Source: Bacteroidota bacterium
Lineage (GTDB): Bacteria > Bacteroidota > Bacteroidia > Chitinophagales > Saprospiraceae
DNA: 64,000 bases
Direction of reading: 5' to 3'
Assembly: GCA_029567325.1 (NCBI GenBank)
Contig: JAKQLF010000122.1
Location: 1-64,000 of the forward strand
In this document: positions 28,195 through 36,178 of the stretch, piece by piece
How positions within the stretch are numbered: position 1 is the stretch's first letter
Layout of the letters: every line of letters begins with the position of its first letter
The notes under the pieces: model-generated
The model's database searches: none
What the model was told of the DNA's origin: nothing
Seen by the model: only the letters and a program-made list of their open reading frames with translations
Made by a program: the position numbers and the translations under genes

Positions 28195-29373
28195 ATGCGA
28201 AAGATTTACATCCACATCTATTGGCAAGGCATTGTCCATAAAAAGTTGCACTTAATTCAACGATCATCTACCTATTTTATACTTTTTATTTTATTGATGA
28301 GCTATTGTCAATTTTTACAAGGGCAAGTAGGTATAAATACCACATCACCAGAACTTTCTGCTGCATTAGATATAAATAGTAACAACAAAGGAATGCTCGT
28401 ACCAAGGATGTTACAGTCTGAAAGAAGTGCCATAGGAAGTCCAGCACAGGGTTTAATCGTTTTTCAAACTGATCAAACTTCTGGTTTTTATTATTATAAC
28501 AATGGTTGGATTTATATCAACTCAACAGGACCTCAAGGGCCAGCCGGCGCTAATGGTAGAAATTCAATGGCTTTAACTTCTGTAGAAAGTATGGGAGCCA
28601 ATTGTGCAAACGGTGGTACCAGATTGCAGGTAGGTGTAGATGCAAATGGCAATAATATACTCGAATCAAACGAAATAAATAATTCACTTACAAGATACAT
28701 TTGCAATGGTACAAATGGGCGAAATACAGTTGCCAAAACAACTACAGAACCTGCCGGGGCCAATTGTGCTAAAGGAGGTGTAAAACTCGAATTTGGTATT
28801 GATGCCAATGGTAATAACACCTTAGACGTATCTGAAATCAATGCAGCTTTAACAAAATACGTTTGTAATGGCAATACTCCAGGTAGCTTTGATCATTATA
28901 TTGGCGAGGCTTTTGGAGGTGGTGTTATTTTTCATCTTTGGAAAGAAGGTACTGTGGAACATGGACTCATTGTATGCCAAACAGGCCTTGTAGGTAATGG
29001 TGGAATATGGAGTAATGTAAGTGCGAATGCTAATGCCTCTAGTTACTGGGACGGTCTCACCAATTGTCAAAATATAGTTGCTCAAGCTGGGCATACACAA
29101 AGTGCCGCAGCGCAAGCATTATCATTTGTTTCCAATGGTCAAAGCGATTGGTATTTACCTAGTTTTGCAGAAATGAATTTATTATGGGTAAATTATTTTA
29201 ATGTAAGCAAAACAATCAGTATGATCGGTGCCACACAGGTACCTTTATTTACTTTTTGGACGAGCACCCTAGACGGCTCCGGCCAAGCTTTTGCATTTAA
29301 TATGTTTACTGGGGTGCCGCAAGGACTTCCGACATCAACAACCTTGAATATTCTTGCCATAAGGAAGTTTTAG
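28195..29373 (+). CDS. surface protein with collagen-like motif, tandem EF-hand-like repeats and Lcl/DUF1566-type C-domain
   Basis: 392 residues. An N-terminal hydrophobic leader (about 24-45) precedes QVGINTTSPELSAALDINS, a common start of Bacteroidota surface proteins. A GPQGPAGANG collagen-like stretch lies near residue 113. Two tandem ~55-residue repeats follow, each with GANCA.GG..L..G.DANGNN.L...EIN......YICNG. The last ~150 residues resemble the DUF1566/Lcl ligand-binding domain (GGVIFHLW, SDWYLPSFAEMNLLW, FWTSTLDGS, terminal AIRKF). The repeats resemble the calcium-type D-x-N-G-N loop. No T9SS tail is present. Likely an adhesin-like protein, role unknown. Confidence 0.7.
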   Translation: MRKIYIHIYWQGIVHKKLHLIQRSSTYFILFILLMSYCQFLQGQVGINTTSPELSAALDINSNNKGMLVPRMLQSERSAIGSPAQGLIVFQTDQTSGFYYYNNGWIYINSTGPQGPAGANGRNSMALTSVESMGANCANGGTRLQVGVDANGNNILESNEINNSLTRYICNGTNGRNTVAKTTTEPAGANCAKGGVKLEFGIDANGNNTLDVSEINAALTKYVCNGNTPGSFDHYIGEAFGGGVIFHLWKEGTVEHGLIVCQTGLVGNGGIWSNVSANANASSYWDGLTNCQNIVAQAGHTQSAAAQALSFVSNGQSDWYLPSFAEMNLLWVNYFNVSKTISMIGATQVPLFTFWTSTLDGSGQAFAFNMFTGVPQGLPTSTTLNILAIRKF

Positions 29374-29484
29374 TTATTTGCAGGGACTGTGCAAATCCAA
29401 AAAGGGTTTGTTTGTGAAACAATTCAAGCCCTTATTTGGTGGAAACTCGTAACAAAAAAGCAAGCTTTTGAAATTGAAAATAAC

Positions 29485-29531
29485 AATGAAAAAAGAGCTC
29501 TCGAAGCCCATAAAGTAAAAAATACATTGGT
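29485..29531. repeat. copy 1 of an imperfect 47-base direct repeat
   Basis: Starts AATGAAAAAAGAGCT and is 40/47 identical, ungapped, to 31949-31995, in the same orientation. The pair brackets the LRR-type gene 29572-31329. This copy also lies in an open frame that continues in register after the stop of the preceding gene (29374-29559). Confidence 0.8.
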
Positions 29532-29571
29532 ACTCAATCCTTCTTCGCTAAATCAATAATTATTGATAGCA

Positions 29572-31329
29572 TTACTGCCCAGTCCAACTCCCGCCCGTAT
29601 TAATCTGTATCGTAATCGCCGATGGTATTTCCAATGGAGACATGGTTGTAACATGTCCAAAAATATCAATGGTTTGTCCGGGATTTACCACTTCCATGGC
29701 GGCTGTCAAAGTGGAATAACAGGTTGTGCCAATGGCCACTGCACTGGTAGGTATGTTTAGTACGCCCATTTTCGGTAATTCATAATCACACGGAGCTGTG
29801 GGTGTCACCGTGTATGAATAATTTCCGTAATGGCTGGCGCTTCCAAATATGATGAGTGTATCATTCAAAAATATAGTAGAGATTCCACTGGGCAAACCAG
29901 TAACTTCGGGAGTGCCTCCCCCTCTGAGTTTATACTTGATGGGTGCTATTGAATTGAGACAAGTAACGGTTTGGCTGGTGTTGGTCGTTAATGCTCTGAA
30001 ACTACACAAGGAAAAGCAGTCATTTCCGTCTATGATTTCATCTACCGTATTACAGCCTGTATTATTGTTAGAAATGCTGATGGTATTGCCAACTTTGGGT
30101 ACAAAAACAAGAAAAAACAACCCGCAGCATTCACTGAGTTGAGGGTTGTTGGTTATGTATAAAGAACTATAAAGGCTATCCACATTACTCAGCAAAGCAT
30201 TGTTTTCTATGATTAGGTCGTTGGCCACTATATTTAGATTTTGTAGTCCGTTTACATTGACCAACTTGTCATTGTTGTCGATATCCAGGGTAGCACCAAT
30301 AAATTCCAATTGAGACAACGCTTCAATTTGTAATAATTCAAAGTTGGACCTCAGCAAAAATGTTCCACCTACCGTATCCAATGCATTTAATCCATTTAAG
30401 TTTACCAATGCCTCATTACTCCTAATGGTTAAGTTTGTATTCACTTTTGTTAATGCTTCCAAGCCATCGAGCGAAGTCAATGCCAAGTTGTTAAAGATTG
30501 AAAGTAAATTGGCTGTTTTTAAATTTGAAAACCCCGAAATATTATTCAAACTGTCGTTGTTGCTGATGCTGATGCTATTATTTGCAATCGATATCTGACC
30601 AAAAGCAAGTTGCGCCTTTAAAGCATCATTCAGACTGATTGTCAAATTGCCAAATAAGGTATCCAAATTGTCAAAACCAAAAAGGCTGTCAAGTTTCGGA
30701 TTATTGGAAATATCCGTCGCTCCACCAATGGAATCTACAGACTGGAAAGCATTGATCTTTTTTAATACCGCGTTGTAATCCACAGTAACATTACCAGCAA
30801 TTTTTGTCAAACTTGAAAAACCTTCTAATAGAATTAAAGAGTCATTTCTGGATATATCTAATGAGCCATTAATGTTGATTAAATTGTTGAAGTGATTTAA
30901 ACTTGCGAGTTTATCATTGAGGGTAATGCTCAAATTGCCCCCAACATTGGTCATGGCATCGAAATAATTGATATCTGTCAGCAAATCATTTCCACTAATC
31001 AAAAAATTTCTACCAACGTTGGTCATGTTCTGCATTCCTAGAAAACTGACCAAGCTATCACAATTCTGAATGATGAGGTCTCTACCAAGTGCCGTCAATG
31101 TAGATAAGGGTTGTAAGTCAACAATCTTGTCACCTACCGTAGCACCATCATTTAACCTCAGTGATCCGGCATAGGTCGTACATCCGTTTAAAGTGGCTGT
31201 CAATAAATTATTGACTTCTGTTTGAGTATTGAGAGTAATGGTTGTAGTGTTGGCGCATTGACCTATAATAAAATTGGCATTAAACAAGGAAAAAAAGATT
31301 GTTATGAAAGCTGTGTATTTAGGGTGCAT
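29572..31329 (-). CDS. leucine-rich / receptor-L-domain-type surface protein, possibly 3'-truncated
   Basis: 585 residues. Signal peptide about 1-23 (NFIIGQ). Residues ~30-420 contain many 22-25 residue units with the pattern L.I..N..L..L.GF..L..I.GN, as in the receptor L domain or bacterial LRR surface proteins. The C-terminal ~130 residues have a different beta-rich domain with paired Cys. It ends abruptly in INTGGSWTGQ without the T9SS tail or linker expected, so the 3' end may be truncated. The gene is flanked by direct repeats (29485 and 31949), consistent with a rearrangement. Probable role: cell-surface recognition or adhesion. Confidence 0.75.
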   Translation of the reverse strand: MHPKYTAFITIFFSLFNANFIIGQCANTTTITLNTQTEVNNLLTATLNGCTTYAGSLRLNDGATVGDKIVDLQPLSTLTALGRDLIIQNCDSLVSFLGMQNMTNVGRNFLISGNDLLTDINYFDAMTNVGGNLSITLNDKLASLNHFNNLININGSLDISRNDSLILLEGFSSLTKIAGNVTVDYNAVLKKINAFQSVDSIGGATDISNNPKLDSLFGFDNLDTLFGNLTISLNDALKAQLAFGQISIANNSISISNNDSLNNISGFSNLKTANLLSIFNNLALTSLDGLEALTKVNTNLTIRSNEALVNLNGLNALDTVGGTFLLRSNFELLQIEALSQLEFIGATLDIDNNDKLVNVNGLQNLNIVANDLIIENNALLSNVDSLYSSLYITNNPQLSECCGLFFLVFVPKVGNTISISNNNTGCNTVDEIIDGNDCFSLCSFRALTTNTSQTVTCLNSIAPIKYKLRGGGTPEVTGLPSGISTIFLNDTLIIFGSASHYGNYSYTVTPTAPCDYELPKMGVLNIPTSAVAIGTTCYSTLTAAMEVVNPGQTIDIFGHVTTMSPLEIPSAITIQINTGGSWTGQ

Positions 31330-31823
31330 GACATGCGATTTTTCAATAGTAAAAATAGTAAATATTCTTTGGGCTTTAAGTTTTTTGAGCTTAGTTTTTT
31401 GAAAGATGTGAGCTGAATGATTTGAGAACCGCTAGTTTAAAAAGGGCTTGACCCTACAATTTACCTATTGCTAGGACTCATCTTTTTTATAATCTGCGGT
31501 CTTAATTTACTTTGGCGAAATACCTTTAATAAAACACACCAAAAAAGCATAATGAGGCAATTCATTTGAAAAAGGGCACTATTCATCGTTTTTGGGTCCT
31601 GAGTTACTCGATCAGTTTTGTATCGGCCTTATTTTTTTTAGCTCGCGATCTTCAAAAATACGTTAAGTGCAAAAAACTGTTCGAACTATAAGTGACCTCA
31701 AACCAATGAATCGGTGCAGATGCAGCAAAAAAACATTGAAGCAAAGCCAAAAGTGAGTTTTTTTTGCATAGTACTTTTGAAGTGAGGGAGCGTTAAGAAA
31801 AAATTCAGCCATGATTTTTTTTG

Positions 31824-31863
31824 CTACTTTTTGTTCCTACACAGTGTAGGAACAAAAAAGTAG
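31824..31863. repeat. strong hairpin with 19-base arms
   Basis: CTACTTTTTGTTCCTACAC, one central A, then GTGTAGGAACAAAAAAGTAG. The arms pair fully apart from one extra A. A T8 run precedes it. It could act as a two-way terminator, but the nearest gene ends are more than 160 bases away. Confidence 0.85.
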
Positions 31864-31948
31864 AAGAAATATCTTTTCTTGCTCCAATTTTTATTAACAA
31901 CACATATTCTATTTTTAGATGTGTCCTAATCTGGGGCTACTAGGCTAT

Positions 31949-31995
31949 AATGAAAAAAGAGCTATTAAAGCATATAAAGTAAAAAATGCATCGGT
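31949..31995. repeat. copy 2 of the imperfect 47-base direct repeat
   Basis: 40/47 identical to 29485-29531. Both copies can be read in the frame giving NEKRA(L/I) and KVKN. It ends 31 bases before the stop of the HTH-like gene. Confidence 0.8.
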
Positions 31996-32026
31996 GGCAA
32001 ATTCTATAATCGAGATTACGTATCGT

Positions 32027-32569
32027 TTATTTTTCAATTGTTTCACTCAATTTAACATGCCTTTCAATCTCTGGTCTCCACTCTGCCTGTCTTGACATTG
32101 TATCGCATATTTTTTCATGAAAGTACACTTGATACCATGTTTTCTTTTGAAAATCACATATATTTTCATAAACTTTTTCAGAATGAATCATTAACTTCAA
32201 TATAAATTCATCGGGTGGATCTCTGTGGTTATTTATAACTTGACTTAGTTTGGCTGGAGTAATGTCAATATCTTTTGCAAAGATGCTTCTCTTAGAATAG
32301 ATCGCGTCTACATATGACTCCAGAAATCCTGAAAAGTAATTGCGATTATCATAAATAGTCTGTTTAAGATAATCTTCCATCTTTAATTTTAACTGCATGA
32401 GCTTAGCGTGGATGATTTGTTCCTTGGATAAATTTTTCATCCTCTTCAAGCGTGCTTCCATCAAGGCTGTAGCTTCTGATTGATATTCTTTTTTTGATTG
32501 ATACCTAGAATCTAAACCAAACTCCGAATCAATAATTTCTTCTATATTTTTCTTGCTAGTCATGGTCAA
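32027..32569 (-). CDS. helix-turn-helix-like protein, partner of the GNAT-like gene
   Basis: 180 residues (a second Met, at codon 3, is equally possible). The N-terminal third is strongly helical and charged, with a likely coiled coil about 40-75 (MEARLKRMKNLSKEQIIHAKLM). A compact XRE-like HTH occupies about 90-125: SIFAKDIDITPAKLSQVINNHRDPPDEFILKLM, with the recognition-helix pattern ITPAKLSQVIN. The tail is Trp-rich. It overlaps the preceding GNAT-like gene by 8-14 bases, so the two are translated together. By analogy with GNAT/HTH pairs it may be an antitoxin or an autoregulator; the sequence alone does not prove that. Confidence 0.75.
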   Translation of the reverse strand: MTMTSKKNIEEIIDSEFGLDSRYQSKKEYQSEATALMEARLKRMKNLSKEQIIHAKLMQLKLKMEDYLKQTIYDNRNYFSGFLESYVDAIYSKRSIFAKDIDITPAKLSQVINNHRDPPDEFILKLMIHSEKVYENICDFQKKTWYQVYFHEKICDTMSRQAEWRPEIERHVKLSETIEK

Positions 32570-33023
32570 ATTGATTTATTAAAAATAATATTTCAGGCAC
32601 TTCTATGCTTAAAGTCAATCCTGTCGCTGTCATATTGTATTTTTCGATATAATGGCTTGCCAATGCTGTTTTTGGTCTTAAAGAAACGCAAGCTAGTTCG
32701 GCATAATCGGACACTGCAATTTTGGAAGCATGTGCAATGAGGTTTCCTGCTATGTTGTCGTAAACTTTATTCTTTCCATGATTTTCGAAAGAAACTGTAA
32801 GTAATCTGATGTGTACTCTCCATTCGTCAGGAATTCTTTCTAAAGAAATAAGACCTAAGATTTCACTTGAACCTACTATATATAATTTATAAACTTCAAA
32901 ATCCTGCTCTTCTTTCCAATTAAAGAAATATCGCTTTTTGCCTAATGCTTTATAGTCTTCGCTATCAACAAGGGATATTTCTACCCGATGCCTATTTCCA
33001 GTTGAAGTTTCGACAATAACCAT
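32556..33023 (-). CDS. GNAT-like acetyltransferase-fold protein, first gene of an overlapping pair
   Basis: 155 residues from the Met at 33023 (MVIVETSTGN); the longer frame from 33071 adds a leader without support. The middle and C-terminal parts fit a GNAT fold: a central strand pair (EILGLISLERI, VHIRLLTVSFE), a helix with GNLIAHASKIAVS, then the beta-5/alpha-4 region CVSLRPKTALASHYIEKYNM. The acetyl-CoA loop (Q/R-x-x-G-x-G/A) is not clear (NKVYDNIAGNLIA is in its place), so activity is uncertain. A palindrome GTTTAC-N6-GTAAAC lies 51 bases upstream. The order enzyme then HTH matches reversed toxin-antitoxin operons. Confidence 0.7.
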   Translation of the reverse strand: MVIVETSTGNRHRVEISLVDSEDYKALGKKRYFFNWKEEQDFEVYKLYIVGSSEILGLISLERIPDEWRVHIRLLTVSFENHGKNKVYDNIAGNLIAHASKIAVSDYAELACVSLRPKTALASHYIEKYNMTATGLTLSIEVPEILFLINQFDHD

Positions 33024-33074
33024 ACAATAAATATACGTAAAATGTTTCCTAATGTTGTAAATAAACCACAAAAT

Positions 33075-33092
33075 GTTTACGCAGGAGTAAAC
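33075..33092 (-). promoter_or_regulatory. operator-like palindrome upstream of the GNAT/HTH pair
   Basis: GTTTAC, six bases, GTAAAC: perfect 6-base arms, with further A/T pairs beyond a T/T mismatch. It lies just upstream of a near -7 box (TATATTTA on the minus strand, 33028-33035, one mismatch). It is a natural binding site candidate for the HTH protein of the pair. Confidence 0.4.
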
Positions 33093-33192
33093 TTTCGAAA
33101 AAACTGAATCTATGTTGTTACCTTCCCTTTCCTGGAATCCCTATTTTTCTTCTCCTCTCCACTATTTTTTCTCTATTAGCGTTTTACTTCAT

Positions 33193-33200
33193 TACTTTTG
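33193..33200 (+). promoter_or_regulatory. -7 box (TACTTTTG) of gltX
   Basis: Exact TAnnTTTG, 36 bases upstream of the gltX ATG, giving a leader of about 30 bases. Confidence 0.5.
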
Positions 33201-33236
33201 CGGTTTTTAAGTACTACCACTTTCTAAAATAAATTT

Positions 33237-34733
33237 ATGAGCAATATAAGGGTAAGATTTGCACCTAGTCCTACAGGGCCACTCCACATTGGCGGTGTGC
33301 GTACGGCTTTATACAATTATTTATACGCCAAAAAACATGGGGGTACTTTTATCCTCAGGATAGAAGATACCGACCAAACCAGATACGTACCGGGTGCAGA
33401 ACAATACATCATTGATTCCCTCCAATGGCTGGGGCTTACACCAGAGGAAGGACCAGGTATGGGTGGAAATTACGGCCCATACAGGCAATCTGAGCGCAAG
33501 GCTATTTTTGCGGGATACGCACAAGAATTGATAGATAAAGGTTTGGCTTATTATGCTTTTGATACTGCAGAGGAACTAGATGCGAAAAGGGCAGAATCGG
33601 AAAATGACTCTTTTAAATATGGGCCAGCTACCAGATTATCACTCAAAAACAGCTTGAGTGTTTCTGCGGAGGAAACAGCTAAATACATCGCTTCTGGTGA
33701 ATACACCATCCGATTGTTGATTCCTGCTGATCAAAAAATAGAAATAGAAGATGAGATCAGGGGCTTGGTCACTTTTGACTCCAATGAACTGGATGACAAA
33801 ATCATGCTCAAAGGCGATGGCATGCCGACTTACCATCTGGCAAATATTGTGGATGATCACCTTATGGAAATTACCCACGTAATCAGAGGAGAAGAGTGGC
33901 TCAGCAGCACGGCTCACCACGTTTTATTGTACGATTATTTTGGCTGGCATGCTCCAAAATTTGCACATCTCCCACTCATCCTCAAGCCTACCGGTCAGGG
34001 AAAACTCAGCAAAAGAGATGGTGCCAAGTTTGGCTTCCCCGTTTTTCCATTGGATTGGCAAGATGAAGAAGGGAAATTTCCAGGTTTTAAAGAAGCTGGT
34101 TTTTTACCCGAACCATTACTCAACTTCCTTTCTCTTTTGGGTTGGAGCCCAGGCAATGATCTCGAGGTCATGACCGTAAATGATATGGTCGAACATTTCT
34201 ACCTCGATAAAATTGTAAAATCTGGTGCTCGTTTTGATTTTGAAAAAGCTCAATGGTTCAATCAGCAATACATCATTCAAATGCCAGCAACGGAAATTGC
34301 AGCGATGATTTGCCCACAAGCGGAAGCATTGGGTTATACCACTGATACAGATAAGTTGACGCACTGCGCTTTGATGATGAAGGAAAGAGTTACTACTTTG
34401 CCACAAATTTTGGTTGACGCTGCTTTTTTATTCGAAAAGCCAAAAACTTTTGATAAAGAAACCTGGACCAAAAAATACAAACCAGAAAATAAAGATCATT
34501 TTATCCAATTGGCTCAGGTGATCGAGAATACAGGATCTGATGCCAAAGAACACCTGGATTTTATTGTAAAAGATTACATCAACAGCAATGGTTTGAAGAT
34601 GGGAGAGGTCATGCCCATCCTGAGATTGGCACTTACAGGAACCATGCAAGGACCAGATCTGTTTGATACAATGAGCTTCCTTGGGAAAAAGGAAAGTGCA
34701 ACAAGAATAATTGATGCATTAAACAATATCTAG
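33237..34733 (+). CDS. gltX: glutamyl-tRNA synthetase
   Basis: 498 residues. Charges tRNA-Glu. Class I signatures are present: HIGG at 17-20 within PSPTGPLHIGG, the DTDQTRYVPGAEQYI segment, and KLSKR at 256-260. The anticodon-binding helical C-terminal domain is complete. No second amidotransferase-related copy is seen in the window, so whether it also charges tRNA-Gln cannot be judged here. A 56-codon gene begins immediately at its stop codon. Confidence 0.97.
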   Translation: MSNIRVRFAPSPTGPLHIGGVRTALYNYLYAKKHGGTFILRIEDTDQTRYVPGAEQYIIDSLQWLGLTPEEGPGMGGNYGPYRQSERKAIFAGYAQELIDKGLAYYAFDTAEELDAKRAESENDSFKYGPATRLSLKNSLSVSAEETAKYIASGEYTIRLLIPADQKIEIEDEIRGLVTFDSNELDDKIMLKGDGMPTYHLANIVDDHLMEITHVIRGEEWLSSTAHHVLLYDYFGWHAPKFAHLPLILKPTGQGKLSKRDGAKFGFPVFPLDWQDEEGKFPGFKEAGFLPEPLLNFLSLLGWSPGNDLEVMTVNDMVEHFYLDKIVKSGARFDFEKAQWFNQQYIIQMPATEIAAMICPQAEALGYTTDTDKLTHCALMMKERVTTLPQILVDAAFLFEKPKTFDKETWTKKYKPENKDHFIQLAQVIENTGSDAKEHLDFIVKDYINSNGLKMGEVMPILRLALTGTMQGPDLFDTMSFLGKKESATRIIDALNNI

Positions 34734-34904
34734 ATGGTAAAAAAGGTTAAAAAGACAGAAATTGCAGAAGTGCATAAGGAGTTGAAAGGTTTTTCTGTAG
34801 AAATCAACTCTTTTGGAGAGATAGAAACGAGTTATAGCATAGAACAATTGAATGATTTTCTCAATAAACACTCCGATTCGTCTGAAAAACAGGAAGAAGA
34901 GTAA
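34734..34904 (+). CDS. small conserved-looking protein abutting gltX
   Basis: 56 residues; the ATG follows the gltX stop with no spacer. The sequence is charged: a Lys-rich start (MVKKVKKTEI), AEVHKELKGFSVEINSFGEI in the middle, then SIEQLNDFLNKHS and a Glu-rich tail. Similar short proteins beside gltX occur in other Bacteroidota as far as I recall (recollection, unchecked). The tight coupling to gltX and the soluble amphipathic composition favour a real gene over a chance frame. Function unknown. Confidence 0.7.
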   Translation: MVKKVKKTEIAEVHKELKGFSVEINSFGEIETSYSIEQLNDFLNKHSDSSEKQEEE

Positions 34905-34944
34905 ATATTAGAGATCTAAAGTGATTTATAATCATTGCATTGTC

Positions 34945-34952
34945 TATTTTTG
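34945..34952 (+). promoter_or_regulatory. -7 box (TATTTTTG) of mreB
   Basis: Exact TAnnTTTG. The leader to the mreB ATG would be about 100 bases and starts with a small hairpin, CCAATT-GAAA-AATTGG (34957-34972), which has a GNRA-type tetraloop. Confidence 0.5.
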
Positions 34953-35060
34953 CAGTCCAATTGAAAAATTGGAAATAAAACATTTAACATTACCATTTTA
35001 GGAAGTCAGAAAAGCTGGCTTTTTGAAAGTTTTTTAAAATAAGAGGATAGTAAACTAACA

Positions 35061-36092
35061 ATGAAATTTTTCAACCTTTTCACCCAAGAACTGGCCGTTG
35101 ACTTAGGTACGGCAAATACCCTCATCATCCAAAACGACAAAGTTGTCATAGACGAACCTTCCATAGTTGCCATCAACAGATCTACCAACGAAATCATGGC
35201 TGTGGGTTATAGAGCCATGCAAATGCATGAAAAGACTCACGAAAATATCAAAACCATCAGACCTCTAAAAGATGGTGTTATCGCTGATTTTCAAGCTGCT
35301 GAAGCGCTGATACAAGGTTTGATCAATATGATCGGTGAAAAAAGAAGATTTTTTACGCACCTCAAAATGGTTATTTGTATTCCAAGTGGCATCACTGAGG
35401 TAGAAAAAAGAGCCGTTTTTGATTCTGCAGATCACGTCGATTCAAAAGAAACTTATTTGATACATGAACCAATGGCTGCTGCCTTGGGTATTGGCCTTGA
35501 TGTAGAAGAGCCTATTGGCAACATGATCATTGACATAGGAGGTGGTACCACAGAAATTGCTGTGATTGCCCTTTCTGGAATTGTAACTGACCAATCAATC
35601 AGAGTAGCAGGAGATGAGTTTACCAACGACATCATCGACTACATGAAAAGAAAACACAACATCCTCATTGGTGAAAGAACTGCTGAGCAAATCAAAATCA
35701 ATGTGGGTTCTGCTATCGTTGATTTGGATGATGCACCACCCAAATACGCAGTGAATGGTAGAGACATGTTGACTGGTATTCCAAAACAAGTTTTTACCAA
35801 TCACTCAGAAGTTGCCGAAGCAATAGATAAATCCATTTCCAAAATAGAAGAAGCCGTACTCAAAGCGTTGGAAGATACACCACCTGAATTGGCATCTGAT
35901 ATTTACCGTACAGGTATTTACCTCACAGGCGGTGGAGCTTTGTTGAGAGGCCTTGCAAAAAGGATAGCCGCAAAAACTAAATTGGCCGTTCACGTAGCTG
36001 ACGATCCATTGAGGGCAGTTGTAAGAGGCACAGGCATGGCTTTAAAAAATTCGCACAGATATTCTTTTCTAATAGATAGAAGAAGTATTTAA
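35061..36092 (+). CDS. mreB: rod shape-determining actin homologue
   Basis: 343 residues, standard MreB length. Forms membrane-bound filaments that steer lateral wall synthesis. Phosphate 1 motif VDLGTANTLI near the start, phosphate 2 IDIGGGTTEIAV (about 154-165), adenosine motif TGGGALLRGLAKRI (about 292-305). An N-terminal amphipathic stretch MKFFNLFTQEL may bind membrane. The mreC, mreD and mrdA genes that often follow are not here; a strong terminator follows instead, so the gene is monocistronic. Confidence 0.96.
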   Translation: MKFFNLFTQELAVDLGTANTLIIQNDKVVIDEPSIVAINRSTNEIMAVGYRAMQMHEKTHENIKTIRPLKDGVIADFQAAEALIQGLINMIGEKRRFFTHLKMVICIPSGITEVEKRAVFDSADHVDSKETYLIHEPMAAALGIGLDVEEPIGNMIIDIGGGTTEIAVIALSGIVTDQSIRVAGDEFTNDIIDYMKRKHNILIGERTAEQIKINVGSAIVDLDDAPPKYAVNGRDMLTGIPKQVFTNHSEVAEAIDKSISKIEEAVLKALEDTPPELASDIYRTGIYLTGGGALLRGLAKRIAAKTKLAVHVADDPLRAVVRGTGMALKNSHRYSFLIDRRSI

Positions 36093-36103
36093 AAATATAT
36101 TCT

Positions 36104-36138
36104 AAGCCTTCATTAGTAACTAATGGAGGCTTTTTTAT
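36104..36138 (+). terminator. intrinsic terminator after mreB
   Basis: AAGCCTTCATTAG (36104-36116), loop TAA, CTAATGGAGGCTT (36120-36132), with one T-G pair in a 13-base stem, continuing into a T-run. It starts 11 bases after the stop. Confidence 0.85.
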
Positions 36139-36178
36139 TTTAAAAATACTTTTTTAAATTACCTCAACAGGTCGTTGT

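Larger units (their letters stand above)
31330..32026. other. 697-base gene-free region with hairpins and a repeat copy
   Basis: No gene is supported on either strand. It contains a 40-base near-perfect hairpin (31824-31863), an imperfect long-range pairing TGCAAAAAACT / AGTTTTTTTTGCA at about 31669 and 31751, and copy 2 of the 47-base direct repeat (31949-31995). It may be decayed mobile DNA. Confidence 0.6.
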
